DNA from: Thermohalobaculum sp039184865
GTDB lineage: Bacteria; Pseudomonadota; Alphaproteobacteria; Rhodobacterales; Rhodobacteraceae
Reading direction: 5' to 3'
Length of the DNA: 64,000 nt
NCBI GenBank assembly: GCA_039184865.1
Contig: JBCDAV010000001.1
Location: 1 to 64,000, forward strand
This document shows, piece by piece, positions 46,978 through 58,169 of the stretch. Position 1 is the first letter of the stretch. Each line of letters opens with the position of its first letter. The position numbers and the translations under genes are program-made. The notes below the pieces were generated by a model. It was not told where the DNA came from. It did no database searches and was given only the letters and a program-made list of their open reading frames with translations.

Positions 46978-48375
46978 TTGATCCCGGTGCGCTCCTATAC
47001 CGGCCAGCGGGTCGGCGTGCTTGGCCTCGGGCGCTCCGGCGTTGCTGCTGCGAAGGCTCTCAAGGCCGGTGGCGCGACGCCGATCTGCTGGGATGACAAC
47101 GAGGTCAACCGCTTGCCGGTCATCGAGCACGAACTTGCCGACATCACCCGTCCGCGCGAGGCGGCGACCCTGGACGCTCTCATCGTCTCGCCCGGCATTC
47201 CGCATCTCTACCCGGAACCCCATCGTGCCATCCGCCTCGCCCGCGAGAACGGCATTCCTGTCGACAACGATGTCGGCCTGTTCTTCCGCGCGCTGCTGGA
47301 TCAGGACCCCGAGGATTTCGACGACTATGACAGCCCGCCGAAGGTTATCTGCGTCACCGGATCGAACGGAAAATCCACGACGACAGCCCTGATCCACCAC
47401 ATCCTGAAGGAAGCGGGACGCCCGACGCAGATGGGCGGCAATATCGGCGTCGGTGTCCTCGACCTCGAAATTCCGCAGGAGGGCGAGGTCATCGTCCTCG
47501 AACTCAGTTCGTACCAGACCGATCTTGCGGGCATTCTCGCGCCTGACGTGGCCGTGTTCCTGAACCTCTCGCCCGATCATCTCGACCGGCACGGCGGGAT
47601 GGGCGGCTACTTCGCGGCGAAGAAACGCCTGTTCGAGATCGGCGCGCCGCAGCACGCGATCATCGGGATCGATGAACCCGAGGGCAGATACCTCACCGGT
47701 CTGCTGGACGACCCGGTGCGGGTCTCGGTCGTGGAGAAGCCGAAATCTTCGACCCGTAGCGTTTTCATGAACCGCAATCATCTGACGGAATGGCGCGGCA
47801 AACAGATCGCGGCTGTCGACTTGCGCGACGCGCCGAACCTGCGCGGCAAGCACAATCACCAGAACGCCTGTGCTGCCTGGGCCGCCTGCCGGGCCATCGG
47901 GATTGCCCCGCGCCAGATCGAAGCCGCACTTGGCACCTTTCCCGGGCTGGCGCATCGCATGGAACTGCTCGGAACGGCCGACGGTGTTGCCTACGTCAAC
48001 GACTCCAAGGCGACCAATGCAGATGCCGCGGAAAAGGCGCTTCTGTCCTACGAGAAGATCCGATGGATCGCCGGCGGCTTGCCGAAGGCAGGCGGTATCG
48101 AGCCGCTGCAACCGTTGTTCGACCGCATCGCCAAGACCTACCTGATCGGTGATGCGGCCGAGGCCTTTGCCGCGACGCTTGGCGACGCGCCGCACCAGAT
48201 CTGCGGAACGCTCGAAGCGGCGGTCGAGGCCGCGCGCGCCGACGCAGCACAGGGCGACACGGTCCTGCTTTCGCCCGCCTGCGCCAGCTTCGACCAGTAC
48301 CCCAGCTTCGAGGCACGTGGCGACGCCTTCCGTGCGCTGGTGCAACCCTTGCTGGATGAGGAGACCGCATCATGA
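46978..48375 (+). CDS. murD: UDP-MurNAc-L-alanine:D-glutamate ligase
   Basis: Adds D-glutamate to UDP-MurNAc-L-Ala. It is 465 residues when started at the TTG at 46978 (IPVRSYTGQRVGVLGLGRSG), which matches the usual start in related bacteria; an in-frame GTG at 46945 is the alternative. The ATP site TGSNGKSTT is at about 127-135, and NLSPDHLDRHG and the KATNADA strings follow. A 113-base gap separates it from mraY, longer than elsewhere in the cluster. Overlaps ftsW by 4 bases. Confidence 0.94.
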   Translation: MIPVRSYTGQRVGVLGLGRSGVAAAKALKAGGATPICWDDNEVNRLPVIEHELADITRPREAATLDALIVSPGIPHLYPEPHRAIRLARENGIPVDNDVGLFFRALLDQDPEDFDDYDSPPKVICVTGSNGKSTTTALIHHILKEAGRPTQMGGNIGVGVLDLEIPQEGEVIVLELSSYQTDLAGILAPDVAVFLNLSPDHLDRHGGMGGYFAAKKRLFEIGAPQHAIIGIDEPEGRYLTGLLDDPVRVSVVEKPKSSTRSVFMNRNHLTEWRGKQIAAVDLRDAPNLRGKHNHQNACAAWAACRAIGIAPRQIEAALGTFPGLAHRMELLGTADGVAYVNDSKATNADAAEKALLSYEKIRWIAGGLPKAGGIEPLQPLFDRIAKTYLIGDAAEAFAATLGDAPHQICGTLEAAVEAARADAAQGDTVLLSPACASFDQYPSFEARGDAFRALVQPLLDEETAS

Positions 48376-49532
48376 CCGAACTCACGTTCCGCGCGATGAT
48401 GATGTCGCGCCCGTCCGGATCGGTGGTCGGCAACTGGTGGCATGCGATCGACAAGTGGATTCTCGGCGCCGTGCTGGCGCTCTTTGCGACGGGCCTCGTT
48501 CTCGGGTTGGCTGCGTCTCCGCCGCTGGCCGAAAAGAACGGGCTCTGGACCTATCACTACGTCGTCCGCCACATCGTCTTTGCCATCGTCGCGCTCGGCG
48601 TGATCGTGTTCCTCTCGATGGCGAGCAGGCTGGCGATCCGCCGCGGTGGACTGGTCCTGTTCGTGATCGCCCTCGCGGCGACGGCGGCACTGCCCTGGCT
48701 CGGCACCGATTTCGGCAAGGGCGCGACCCGCTGGTACTCCCTTGGCGTGATCAGCCTGCAGCCCTCCGAGTTCCTGAAACCCGGCTTCGCGCTCGCTGCC
48801 GCATGGCTCATGGCCGGTGCGATGGAGCGCAACGGCCCGCCGGGGCGCACCATCACCGCAGCAATTGTGGTCTGCATCGCGATCATGCTCGCCATGCAGC
48901 CCGATTTCGGGCAGGCGATGCTGATCCTGTCGGTCTGGGCGGCCATGCTCTTCATCTCGGGCGCGCCGGTTCTCCTGCTGGTCGGGTTCGCTGCCTTCGT
49001 CGGGATTGGCGGCGCGATGGCCTATCTCAACTCCGAACACGTCCGGCGCAGGATCGACGGCTATCTCGCCGAGGGCGTCGACCCGCACTCGCAGCTCGCC
49101 TATGCCCAATCGGCCATCCGCGAAGGCGGCTTCTTCGGCGCAGGTGCCGCGCAGGGACAGGTGAAATGGGCGCTGCCGGACGCCCACACCGATTTCATCA
49201 TCGCCGTCGCCGCCGAGGAATTCGGGCTGGTTCTGACCATCTGCATCATCGGTCTCTATCTGTTCATCACGCTCCGTGCACTTGCCCGCCTGCTGGACGA
49301 GCGCGATCCGTTCATCCGCCTTGGCGGGACCGGGCTCGCGGTGCTGTTCGGTCTGCAGGCCTTCGTGAACTTCGGCGTGGCGACGCGGCTTCTGCCCGCC
49401 AAGGGCATGACGCTACCGTTCATTTCTTATGGCGGATCGTCGATGATCGCGGGCGCAATCGTCATGGGTACGCTGCTGGCGCTAACCCGCACGCGGCCGC
49501 ACGATCCGATCTCGCGAACCGGCATCCGCTGA
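48372..49532 (+). CDS. ftsW: Septal peptidoglycan glycosyltransferase FtsW
   Basis: SEDS-family polymerase that works with FtsI in septum synthesis. It is 386 residues with about ten transmembrane helices. Family motifs are LQPSEFLKPGFALAAAW, the QPDFGQAML loop, EFGLVLTICIIGLY and the C-terminal LPFISYGGSSM. Its stop overlaps the murG start by one base. Confidence 0.96.
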   Translation: MTELTFRAMMMSRPSGSVVGNWWHAIDKWILGAVLALFATGLVLGLAASPPLAEKNGLWTYHYVVRHIVFAIVALGVIVFLSMASRLAIRRGGLVLFVIALAATAALPWLGTDFGKGATRWYSLGVISLQPSEFLKPGFALAAAWLMAGAMERNGPPGRTITAAIVVCIAIMLAMQPDFGQAMLILSVWAAMLFISGAPVLLLVGFAAFVGIGGAMAYLNSEHVRRRIDGYLAEGVDPHSQLAYAQSAIREGGFFGAGAAQGQVKWALPDAHTDFIIAVAAEEFGLVLTICIIGLYLFITLRALARLLDERDPFIRLGGTGLAVLFGLQAFVNFGVATRLLPAKGMTLPFISYGGSSMIAGAIVMGTLLALTRTRPHDPISRTGIR

Positions 49533-50656
49533 TGGCCTCGCCGCTTTTGATTATCGCCGCTGGCGGGACCGGCGGGCACATGTTTCCCGCGCAGGCACTG
49601 GCCGAGGAAATGCTGGTGCGCGGCTGGCGCGTCCGGCTTTCCACAGATGAACGGGGCGCGCGCTATGCCGGCGGCTTCCCGGCCGAGGTCGAACGTTCGG
49701 TCGTCAGTGCCGGTACCTTCCAGCGCGGCGGACTGGTATCGAAGCTGATCGCGCCGTTTCAGATCGCGACCGGGATCGTCACGGCGATCCTCCGCATGCG
49801 CCGCGACCCGCCCTCCTGCGTCGCGGGCTTCGGCGGATATCCGGCCCTGCCCGCGATGATGGCTGCGTGGCTCCTGAAGCGCCCGCGCCTGATCCACGAG
49901 CAAAACGGCGTGCTCGGGCGCGTCAACGAGCTCTTTGCCAAGCGCGTTGACCGCATCGTCTGCGGAACCTGGCCAACATCCCTGCCAGACGGGGTCGACG
50001 GAACCCATGCCGGCAATCCGATCCGCACCGCGGTCCTGCAACGGGCCGCCGCACCCTACACGCCGCCCGGCGAGTGGCCGCTCGACATCCTGATCATCGG
50101 TGGAAGCCAGGGCGCCAGCATCCTCAGCCGGGTCGTGCCCGAGGCGCTGGGCCAGTTGCCGGACGCGCTGCGCGCGCGTCTGACGGTGGCGCATCAGGCG
50201 CGTGCGGCGGATCATGAAACGGTCGTCGCGGCCTATGACCGGCTCGGCATTCAGGCGACGGTCCAGCCTTTCTTCGACGATGTGCCCGAACGGATGGCTC
50301 AGGCGCAGCTCGTGATCTCGCGCTCCGGCGCATCCTCGGTCGCCGATATCGCCGCGATCGGGCGGCCGTCGATCCTCGTGCCCCTTGCCATCGCCAAGCG
50401 AAACGAGCAGGAGGCGAACGCGCGCGGTCTGGTCGACGCGGGCGGCGCAATCATGCTCCGCGAGCCCGAGTTTACGCCCGAGTCTCTCGGCGCCGCGGTC
50501 GCAGCGATCCTCGAGAACCCCGATCTTGCCGCTGAGATGGCCGAGGCTGCGTTGAGCGAGGGCAATCCGGATGCAGCAGAACGCCTTGCCGATCTCGTCG
50601 AGGAGATCGCAACGGGTGGCGCGTCCAATATCGAAGCGCCGCAAGCCGGACTGTAA
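49532..50656 (+). CDS. murG: Lipid II synthase MurG
   Basis: Transfers GlcNAc to lipid I at the inner face of the membrane. It is 374 residues. The N-terminal glycine loop AAGGTGGHMFPAQALAEE, HEQNGVLGRVN, GGSQGASILS and the ISRSGASSVADIAAIG donor-site segment are present. It is the last gene of the cluster here; murC, which normally follows, is absent. Confidence 0.96.
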   Translation: MASPLLIIAAGGTGGHMFPAQALAEEMLVRGWRVRLSTDERGARYAGGFPAEVERSVVSAGTFQRGGLVSKLIAPFQIATGIVTAILRMRRDPPSCVAGFGGYPALPAMMAAWLLKRPRLIHEQNGVLGRVNELFAKRVDRIVCGTWPTSLPDGVDGTHAGNPIRTAVLQRAAAPYTPPGEWPLDILIIGGSQGASILSRVVPEALGQLPDALRARLTVAHQARAADHETVVAAYDRLGIQATVQPFFDDVPERMAQAQLVISRSGASSVADIAAIGRPSILVPLAIAKRNEQEANARGLVDAGGAIMLREPEFTPESLGAAVAAILENPDLAAEMAEAALSEGNPDAAERLADLVEEIATGGASNIEAPQAGL

Positions 50657-51120
50657 CTGCTCTTTCGCGGACCCGGCCCCACGATGATCATCGCGCTCGC
50701 GGGCGACAGCCCGACATTGGATTGGATTTTCATCGAATTTTAAGCATCCGCCCGTACAACCGCTCGCGCATGCCGGGCTCCCGCTGGGAGGCACAGAGGG
50801 CCCGAGATCGATCAGGCGGTATCGCGCCGGGGGTAGCGCCCCGACCGGGATCCCGCGGTCCCTCCCGGGGCCGAAAGACCGAGGCGAGCCGCGCCTGGCC
50901 GGGCCGGGGACATGTGCGAAAGTTGTCCTCCGCCCGCCGGGATCACCGCGGATTGCCGGGTTGTGGCAGGCCTGCCACCACTTGAGCATCCGAGCGATGC
51001 CAATGACAGTGCCGGGGCGCCGAAGCCCCTTCCCGAAACGAATGCACGCCAGCCGGACAAGGATCGCCTTGCGCCGGGCGGTCGTGCGTCGGTGTTCGAG
51101 TTTCGCGCGAGCGCAGACGG
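50657..51120. other. Region replacing the murC side of the division cluster
   Basis: About 465 bases between murG and the convergent pepA. No reading frame here resembles MurC, MurB, Ddl or FtsQ. The block 50820-50930 is very GC-rich with several short inverted repeats (for instance GGGATCCC and the runs around CCTCCCGGGG). It could hold a terminator or a rearrangement scar. I see no recognisable gene or RNA. Confidence 0.5.
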
Positions 51121-52599
<1,479 letters not shown>

Positions 52600-52773
52600 C
52601 GGGGTCTCCAACGGATTGATGCGATTCGCGCGTAACTTAGCCCGAGTACCGGCGCAGCGTTAGTGCGACCTGATCGCGCCGCACCGGGCGAGACCGGAGC
52701 AACAGTCGTTGCCCAGACACTTGACCCGGCAGCGTCCGTCAGGCAGGCCACGGGGACCGTCAGGGAGGATCGC

Positions 52774-53889
52774 TTGCGCAAGCTCGACCGTTACGTCTTT
52801 CGCCAGATCCTCGGGCCGTTCCTGTTCTTCGTGCTCGTGTTCACCGGAGTGATCTGGCTCACGCAGTCGCTGCGGGTGATCGACACAGTCGTCAACAACG
52901 GTCAGTCGGCCCGGGTCTTCCTCGAGTTCACGGCGCTCCTGCTGCCGATGGTGCTGTCGATTGTCCTGCCGGTCGCGCTGTTTGCCGCGGTGCTCTACGC
53001 GGTCAACCGGCTCTTCACCGACAGCGAAATCGTCGTGATGCTTGCCGCCGGGCTTTCCGGCACGTCGCTTACCCGGGCGGCGCTGATCTTCTCGACGCTG
53101 GTCATGGCGATGATGTTCGTCGTGACGCTCTACCTGATGCCGACGGCGCAGCGCGAGATGCGCGACCGCATCTTCCAGATCCGCGGTGATGTCGCGGCGG
53201 CGCTGCTGCGCGAGGGCGAGTTCCTCGAGCCGACGCAGGGCGTCACGATCTACCTGCGGGAAGCCGGCGCTGCCGGAGAGATGTTCGGCGTCTTCGTGCA
53301 GGACGAACGCGACCCGGAGCAGACGGTGACCTACACCGCCAAGCGCGCCGTATTGGTCCGCGACGCCGGTGAGACGCGCATGGTGATGTTCGACGGCATT
53401 GCCCAGTCGGCGGAACGCGGCGTGATCGACAATCTCTCGATCCTGCGGTTCGATCAGCTCGCCTACGATCTCAGCCGTTTCGGGCCCGAAGCGCGCGAAC
53501 GCGCCCGCAAGCCGTCCGAGATGTATGTCGAGCGGCTGTTGACGATCACCGAGGAAGAGGGACGCCCGCGACCGGTCGGCGATTACCGGGCCGAGGCGCA
53601 CGAAGCGCTGAGCGCACCGCTTTACGTGATCGCGCTGCCACTGCTCGCGGTCGCCTTCATCCTCAGCGCCGGGATGCGCCGCCAGGGTTTCACGGGGCGG
53701 ATCATCGGTGCGGCCGTGGCGGGCCTCGCGCTGCGCCTGGCGGGCCTCGGCGCGAAAAGTGCGGTATCGGGTGCGGCAGCGCTCTGGCCGATCATGTACA
53801 TCCCGCCGCTTCTCGGGATCGTCATCGCGCTCATGCTCCTGTCCGGCGTGCGTCTGCGCATCGGCCGGCGCGCGGCGGAGGCATCCTGA
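52774..53889 (+). CDS. lptF: LPS export permease LptF
   Basis: Inner-membrane permease of the LptB2FG complex that extracts lipopolysaccharide. It is 371 residues from the TTG at 52774, behind a GGGAGG site. Helices flank a periplasmic beta-jellyroll domain (about 125-270). LDRYVFRQILGPFLFFVLVF at the start is typical. Its stop overlaps the lptG start. LptB and LptA/C are encoded elsewhere. Confidence 0.93.
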   Translation: MRKLDRYVFRQILGPFLFFVLVFTGVIWLTQSLRVIDTVVNNGQSARVFLEFTALLLPMVLSIVLPVALFAAVLYAVNRLFTDSEIVVMLAAGLSGTSLTRAALIFSTLVMAMMFVVTLYLMPTAQREMRDRIFQIRGDVAAALLREGEFLEPTQGVTIYLREAGAAGEMFGVFVQDERDPEQTVTYTAKRAVLVRDAGETRMVMFDGIAQSAERGVIDNLSILRFDQLAYDLSRFGPEARERARKPSEMYVERLLTITEEEGRPRPVGDYRAEAHEALSAPLYVIALPLLAVAFILSAGMRRQGFTGRIIGAAVAGLALRLAGLGAKSAVSGAAALWPIMYIPPLLGIVIALMLLSGVRLRIGRRAAEAS

Positions 53890-55013
53890 TGCGGTTGACG
53901 CTCTGGATGTACATCGCGCGGCGCTTTCTCGGCATGGTGCTCGCGACCTTTCTTGCCGTGCTCACGCTCGTCATCATCGTCGATCTCGTCGAATTGCTGC
54001 GCGCCAACAAGCAGGGTTCGGCGGGCTTCGCCGACCTCCTCGGGATGGCCTTCCTGCATGCACCGTCTGTCACCATCACCGCGGCGCCCTTTGTGGTGCT
54101 GCTCGCTTCGATGGCCTGTTTCGCCATGCTGGCCCGGTCATCGGAACTGGTCGTCACCCGCGCCGCCGGCGTGTCGGCCTGGCGCATCATGTCGCCGGCG
54201 ATTGTCGTCTCGATCCTGCTCGGGGTCTTCTCGTTTACCGTCTACAACCCGATCGCCTCGGCGTTCGCGGCCCGCTTCGAGACGCTTGAGCAGCGCTTTT
54301 TCGACCGCACCTCGGCACGCCTCGCTGTGTCTTCCGGCGGTCTCTGGCTGCGGCAGGGCAGCAGCGAGGGGCAGACCGTTATCCGCGCCCGGCGCGCCAG
54401 CGCGTCGATCGAGCGGCTCTGGGACCTCGCGATCTTCGAGTTCGACAGCGATGACGAGATGACACGGCGCCTCAATGCGCGCTCGGCCGTGCTCGAAGAC
54501 CGTGCCTGGCGGCTGAACGGGGTGCGCCGCTGGGATCTGATCGAGGGCGCGGACGAGGATCGCGACGCCGCCGTGACCGAAACAGTGGCCATCGCCGTCG
54601 AGGAGATGCGCATCCCGACCGACCTGACCGTCGAGCACATCAACGACAGCTTCGCCGCACCGCAGACGATCAGCTTCTGGAAACTGCCGGGCTTCATCGA
54701 CATCCTCGAGGATTCGGGCTTCTCCTCGAACCGCCACCGCATGCACTGGTTCAGCCTGCTTTCCGCCCCGGTCATCTTCGTCGCCATGGTGCTGATCGGC
54801 GGTGCGTTCTCGATGCGGCACGCGCGCTTCGGCGGTCTCGGCATCATGGCGCTCGGCTGCGTTTTCTCCGGCTTCGGATATTTCTTCCTCTCGGATATCT
54901 CCAGCGCGCTTGGTGCTTCAGGCTCGATTCCGGTCGCTCTGGCGGCCTGGGCTCCACCCGTCTCGGCCGTCCTGTTCTCTGTGGGCTTGCTGCTGCATCT
55001 CGAGGACGGCTAA
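53889..55013 (+). CDS. lptG: LPS export permease LptG
   Basis: Second permease half of LptB2FG, 374 residues with the same helix-jellyroll-helix plan as LptF. Family strings are LWMYIARRFLGMVLATFLAV at the start, ARSSELVVTRAAGVSAWRI facing the ATPase, and FSMRHARFGGLGIMALG near the end. Starts at the ATG at 53889 overlapping the lptF stop. Confidence 0.94.
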   Translation: MRLTLWMYIARRFLGMVLATFLAVLTLVIIVDLVELLRANKQGSAGFADLLGMAFLHAPSVTITAAPFVVLLASMACFAMLARSSELVVTRAAGVSAWRIMSPAIVVSILLGVFSFTVYNPIASAFAARFETLEQRFFDRTSARLAVSSGGLWLRQGSSEGQTVIRARRASASIERLWDLAIFEFDSDDEMTRRLNARSAVLEDRAWRLNGVRRWDLIEGADEDRDAAVTETVAIAVEEMRIPTDLTVEHINDSFAAPQTISFWKLPGFIDILEDSGFSSNRHRMHWFSLLSAPVIFVAMVLIGGAFSMRHARFGGLGIMALGCVFSGFGYFFLSDISSALGASGSIPVALAAWAPPVSAVLFSVGLLLHLEDG

Positions 55014-55049
55014 AAGCGACAGGGGCGCACGGGCTTGGGGACTGCCGCG

Positions 55050-57188
55050 ATGATTCTACGGAAGCTGAAAGGGGCGATAGCGGCCCTGCTTCTTCTCGCG
55101 GCGTGCATATTCTGCGGCCTCGGCGTCGCCCAGGCGCAGAACCTCGAGCGTCCGCCCGCAGACCTTCCCGTCGCGCTGATCGCCGACCAGATCGACTTCG
55201 ACTCCGAGACCGGCACCGTGACCGCGCGCGGATCGGTCGAGGTATACTATGGCGAGCGGACGCTGACCGCGGACGAGATCACCTACAATGACGAGACCGG
55301 CAGGATCACGGCGCGCGGAAACCTCGTGCTGCGCGATCCGGAGGGCACGACCGTCTTTGCCGATGCGGCTGATCTCGACTCCGAACTCAGGGATGGTCTG
55401 GTGCAGGGCGCGCAGTCGGTTCTGGCGGGTGACGCGAAGATGGCGGCGGTCGAGGCCCGACGCATCGACAACCAGTACAACACGCTCTCGAAAGCGGTCT
55501 ATTCGCCCTGCAAGGTCTGTTCGGATTCTCCGACACCGCTCTGGCGGATCCGGGCGGAGCGCGTGATCCACGACGAAAAAGAGAAGATCATCCACTACGA
55601 GAACGCCTATTTCGACGTTTTCGGCTTTCCGGTGGCCTGGCTCCCGTACTTCCAGCACCCCGACCCGACGGTCGACCGCGCCAGCGGCGTGCTGGCCCCC
55701 AGTTTCCTGTCCTCGTCGAACTTCGGCTACGGCGCAAAGATCCCCTACTACTGGGTGATCGACGGCAGTTCGGACGCAACGCTGACGCCGTTCTTCACCA
55801 CGGATGGCAATTTCATATTCGAAGGCGAGTTCCGGCGCGTCTTCGACAGCGGGTCGCTGCGCGTATCCGGTTCGATCACGCCGGACGATACCGATACCGA
55901 CCACCCGGTGCGCGGCCATCTCGATACCGAGGGTGAATTCCGGATCGGCAACGACATCAGCTGGGGCTGGGACGTCACCGCCGCCTCGGACGATCTCTAT
56001 CTCGAAGTGTTCGAATACGACTACCCGGACCGGCTGAACAGCGAGCTCTTCATCCAGCGATACCGCCCTGACGGGTACTTCGATGTCTCGGGCCTCTATT
56101 TTCAGAGCCTGCGCTCGAATGAGCCCGCTGGCGACATTCCGGTCGTCCTGCCGGTCTTCGACGCGCGCTACGATCTCGACCAGAAACTCGCCGGTGGCAA
56201 TATCGGTCTTTTCACCTCGGGCTACGCCCTGGCACGGACCAACGGACGCGAAGCCTCGCGCCTGAGTTTTGGCGTCGATTGGGAGCGTCAGGAAATCCTG
56301 CCCTTCGGTCTGGCTTTGACGGCCTTCGCCGAGGGACGCGGCGACTTCTTCACCAGTTTCGATGACCCAACCATCGATGACGACCTGACGACGCGGATCA
56401 CCGGTCACGTTGGCGTCGAGGCCCGCTACCCCCTGATCTGGGCGCGCGAGGCCGGTGACACGCACATCATCGAGCCCGTCGTTCAGGCGATCATGGCTCC
56501 CACCGGCGGCAATGGCGCCGACATTCCGTTCGAGGACAGCCTCGTCACCGAATTCGACGAAACCAACGTGATCGACCGGAACCACTTTTCGGGCCTGGAC
56601 AATTTCGAGGAAGGGCCGCGCGTGAACCTGATGGTGCGCTACGATGCGGAGCTTTCGGAAAAACTGCGTCTCGAAGCCAGCGTCGGGCGGGTCTTCCGCT
56701 TCGAGGATACGTCCGTTTTCTCTTCGGGTTCGGGCCTGAACGGCACCGAAAGCGACTACGTTGCTGCTTCAAGTCTCGCGTGGAGCCCGTATGTCTTCAT
56801 CCGCAATCGTGCGCGTTTCGACCACGAGGGCGACATCACCCGCAACCAGATCGATGCCAGTGTGAACCTCGCGCCGTTTTCCTTCGGTGTCTCATACGGT
56901 TTCTTCGAGTCCGATCCCGAAGCAAACGCGCCGATCGATCGTGAAGAACTCTTCCTCAGCGCGCAGTACCTGGTCGATCAGGAGTGGCGGCTGCGCGCCT
57001 ATGCCCGCCGCGATCTCGTCGCCGACGACTTCGTGAATGTCGGCGGGTCGATCCGCTATCGCAACGAGTGCTGCGAGATCGAACTGTTCCTGAACCGCGA
57101 CTTCAACAGTTCCGACACCTCGCCCGCCTCGATCGCGACGGGTCTGACCGTCAGGCTGTTGACTTTGGGCGCCGGTGAGGAGAGGTGA
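55050..57188 (+). CDS. lptD: LPS-assembly outer membrane protein LptD
   Basis: Outer-membrane barrel that inserts LPS in the outer leaflet with LptE. It is 712 residues from the ATG at 55050. A signal peptide (1-30) precedes an OstA/LptA-like N-terminal domain (40-170, IADQIDFDSETGTVTARGSV) and the C-terminal barrel (about 260-712). Cysteines needed for disulfides are visible at 154 and 157 (CKVC) and as an adjacent pair near 670 (NECCEIE). Confidence 0.95.
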   Translation: MILRKLKGAIAALLLLAACIFCGLGVAQAQNLERPPADLPVALIADQIDFDSETGTVTARGSVEVYYGERTLTADEITYNDETGRITARGNLVLRDPEGTTVFADAADLDSELRDGLVQGAQSVLAGDAKMAAVEARRIDNQYNTLSKAVYSPCKVCSDSPTPLWRIRAERVIHDEKEKIIHYENAYFDVFGFPVAWLPYFQHPDPTVDRASGVLAPSFLSSSNFGYGAKIPYYWVIDGSSDATLTPFFTTDGNFIFEGEFRRVFDSGSLRVSGSITPDDTDTDHPVRGHLDTEGEFRIGNDISWGWDVTAASDDLYLEVFEYDYPDRLNSELFIQRYRPDGYFDVSGLYFQSLRSNEPAGDIPVVLPVFDARYDLDQKLAGGNIGLFTSGYALARTNGREASRLSFGVDWERQEILPFGLALTAFAEGRGDFFTSFDDPTIDDDLTTRITGHVGVEARYPLIWAREAGDTHIIEPVVQAIMAPTGGNGADIPFEDSLVTEFDETNVIDRNHFSGLDNFEEGPRVNLMVRYDAELSEKLRLEASVGRVFRFEDTSVFSSGSGLNGTESDYVAASSLAWSPYVFIRNRARFDHEGDITRNQIDASVNLAPFSFGVSYGFFESDPEANAPIDREELFLSAQYLVDQEWRLRAYARRDLVADDFVNVGGSIRYRNECCEIELFLNRDFNSSDTSPASIATGLTVRLLTLGAGEER

Positions 57189-57230
57189 TTTGATGACAAG
57201 GGGAACGATCCCGGAAAGCGGAGACGCAAA

Positions 57231-58163
57231 ATGCTGACAAGACTTGCAGTTGCCGTCCTGACCGTTCTGACACTGGCGAGCCCAGTATCGGCGCAGACCC
57301 TGTTCCGGCCCGTCGCGGTCGTCAACGACAGCGCCATCACAGGGTTCGATCTGGCGCAGCGGGCCCAGATCCTCGTTGCTCTCGGATTTTCCTCGGCCAG
57401 CGCCGATGCGCTCAGGAACGAGGCGCTCGACCAGCTCGTCGAAGACCGCCTGAAGCTGCAGGCAGGCAAGCGGATCGGCCTGACGCCGTCGCCGGAGATC
57501 GTCGGAACCGGCATCGAGCAGATCGCCCAGCGCTCGAACCTGAGTGCTGGAGAGTTCCAGGCGCTGATGAACGCCCAGGGCGTGACCGACCAGGCGGTCG
57601 AGGATCTGGCCGCAGCCGAGATCATCTGGATCCAGGTCGTCCGGGCGCGCTTTGCCGACCGGGTCGAGCCCGGCGAGGCCGAGATCGATGCTGAGCTTGC
57701 ACTGCTCGATCAGCGTGGCGGTCTCGAGTACCAGCTGCGCGAGATCGGCTTGCCGCTCGATTCTGACGGACGGACATCGGCCGAGACCCGGGCGCTTGCC
57801 GAACAGCTCTTCAACTCTCTGAACCAGGGCGGCTCGTTCGAGGATGCCGTGCAGCAGTTCTCGCGCGCGCCCAGTGCCGTTCGTGGCGGCGAGTTGGGCT
57901 GGGTGCCGACCCAGCAGATGCCGCCGGCCCTGCTGAATGCGTTGAGCGCGATGCAGATCGGCGAGGTTTCGCGCCCGCTCGACGTTGCAGGCGGCCTGTC
58001 GCTGATCAAGATGGAAGGACGCCGGAGTACGGGCGAGGCGCAGAACGCAAGCCCGGAGGTGCGCGAGCGCGTCCGGTCGCGCCTGATCAATATTCAGAGC
58101 GCGCGCCTCGCCGATGGTCTGTTGCAGGAAATGCGCCGCGATGCGTTGATCGAAGTCCGGTAG
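57231..58163 (+). CDS. surA: SurA-like periplasmic chaperone / peptidyl-prolyl isomerase
   Basis: Periplasmic chaperone for outer-membrane proteins such as LptD. It is 310 residues with a signal peptide (1-22), an N-terminal SurA domain (VAVVNDSAITGFDLAQRAQ) and one parvulin domain (about 170-275, EDAVQQFSRAPSAVRGGELGW). It is shorter than E. coli SurA, which has two parvulin domains. Position after lptD supports the assignment. Confidence 0.87.
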   Translation: MLTRLAVAVLTVLTLASPVSAQTLFRPVAVVNDSAITGFDLAQRAQILVALGFSSASADALRNEALDQLVEDRLKLQAGKRIGLTPSPEIVGTGIEQIAQRSNLSAGEFQALMNAQGVTDQAVEDLAAAEIIWIQVVRARFADRVEPGEAEIDAELALLDQRGGLEYQLREIGLPLDSDGRTSAETRALAEQLFNSLNQGGSFEDAVQQFSRAPSAVRGGELGWVPTQQMPPALLNALSAMQIGEVSRPLDVAGGLSLIKMEGRRSTGEAQNASPEVRERVRSRLINIQSARLADGLLQEMRRDALIEVR

Positions 58164-58169
58164 CAGGGT

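Noticed and set aside
46762..48345. A 527-codon open frame antisense to murD
   Set aside because: Low-complexity shadow with no start signal, opposite a clear MurD.
50722..50985. An 87-codon plus-strand open frame after murG
   Set aside because: Arg/Gly/Pro-rich translation without family features, in a block with many inverted repeats.
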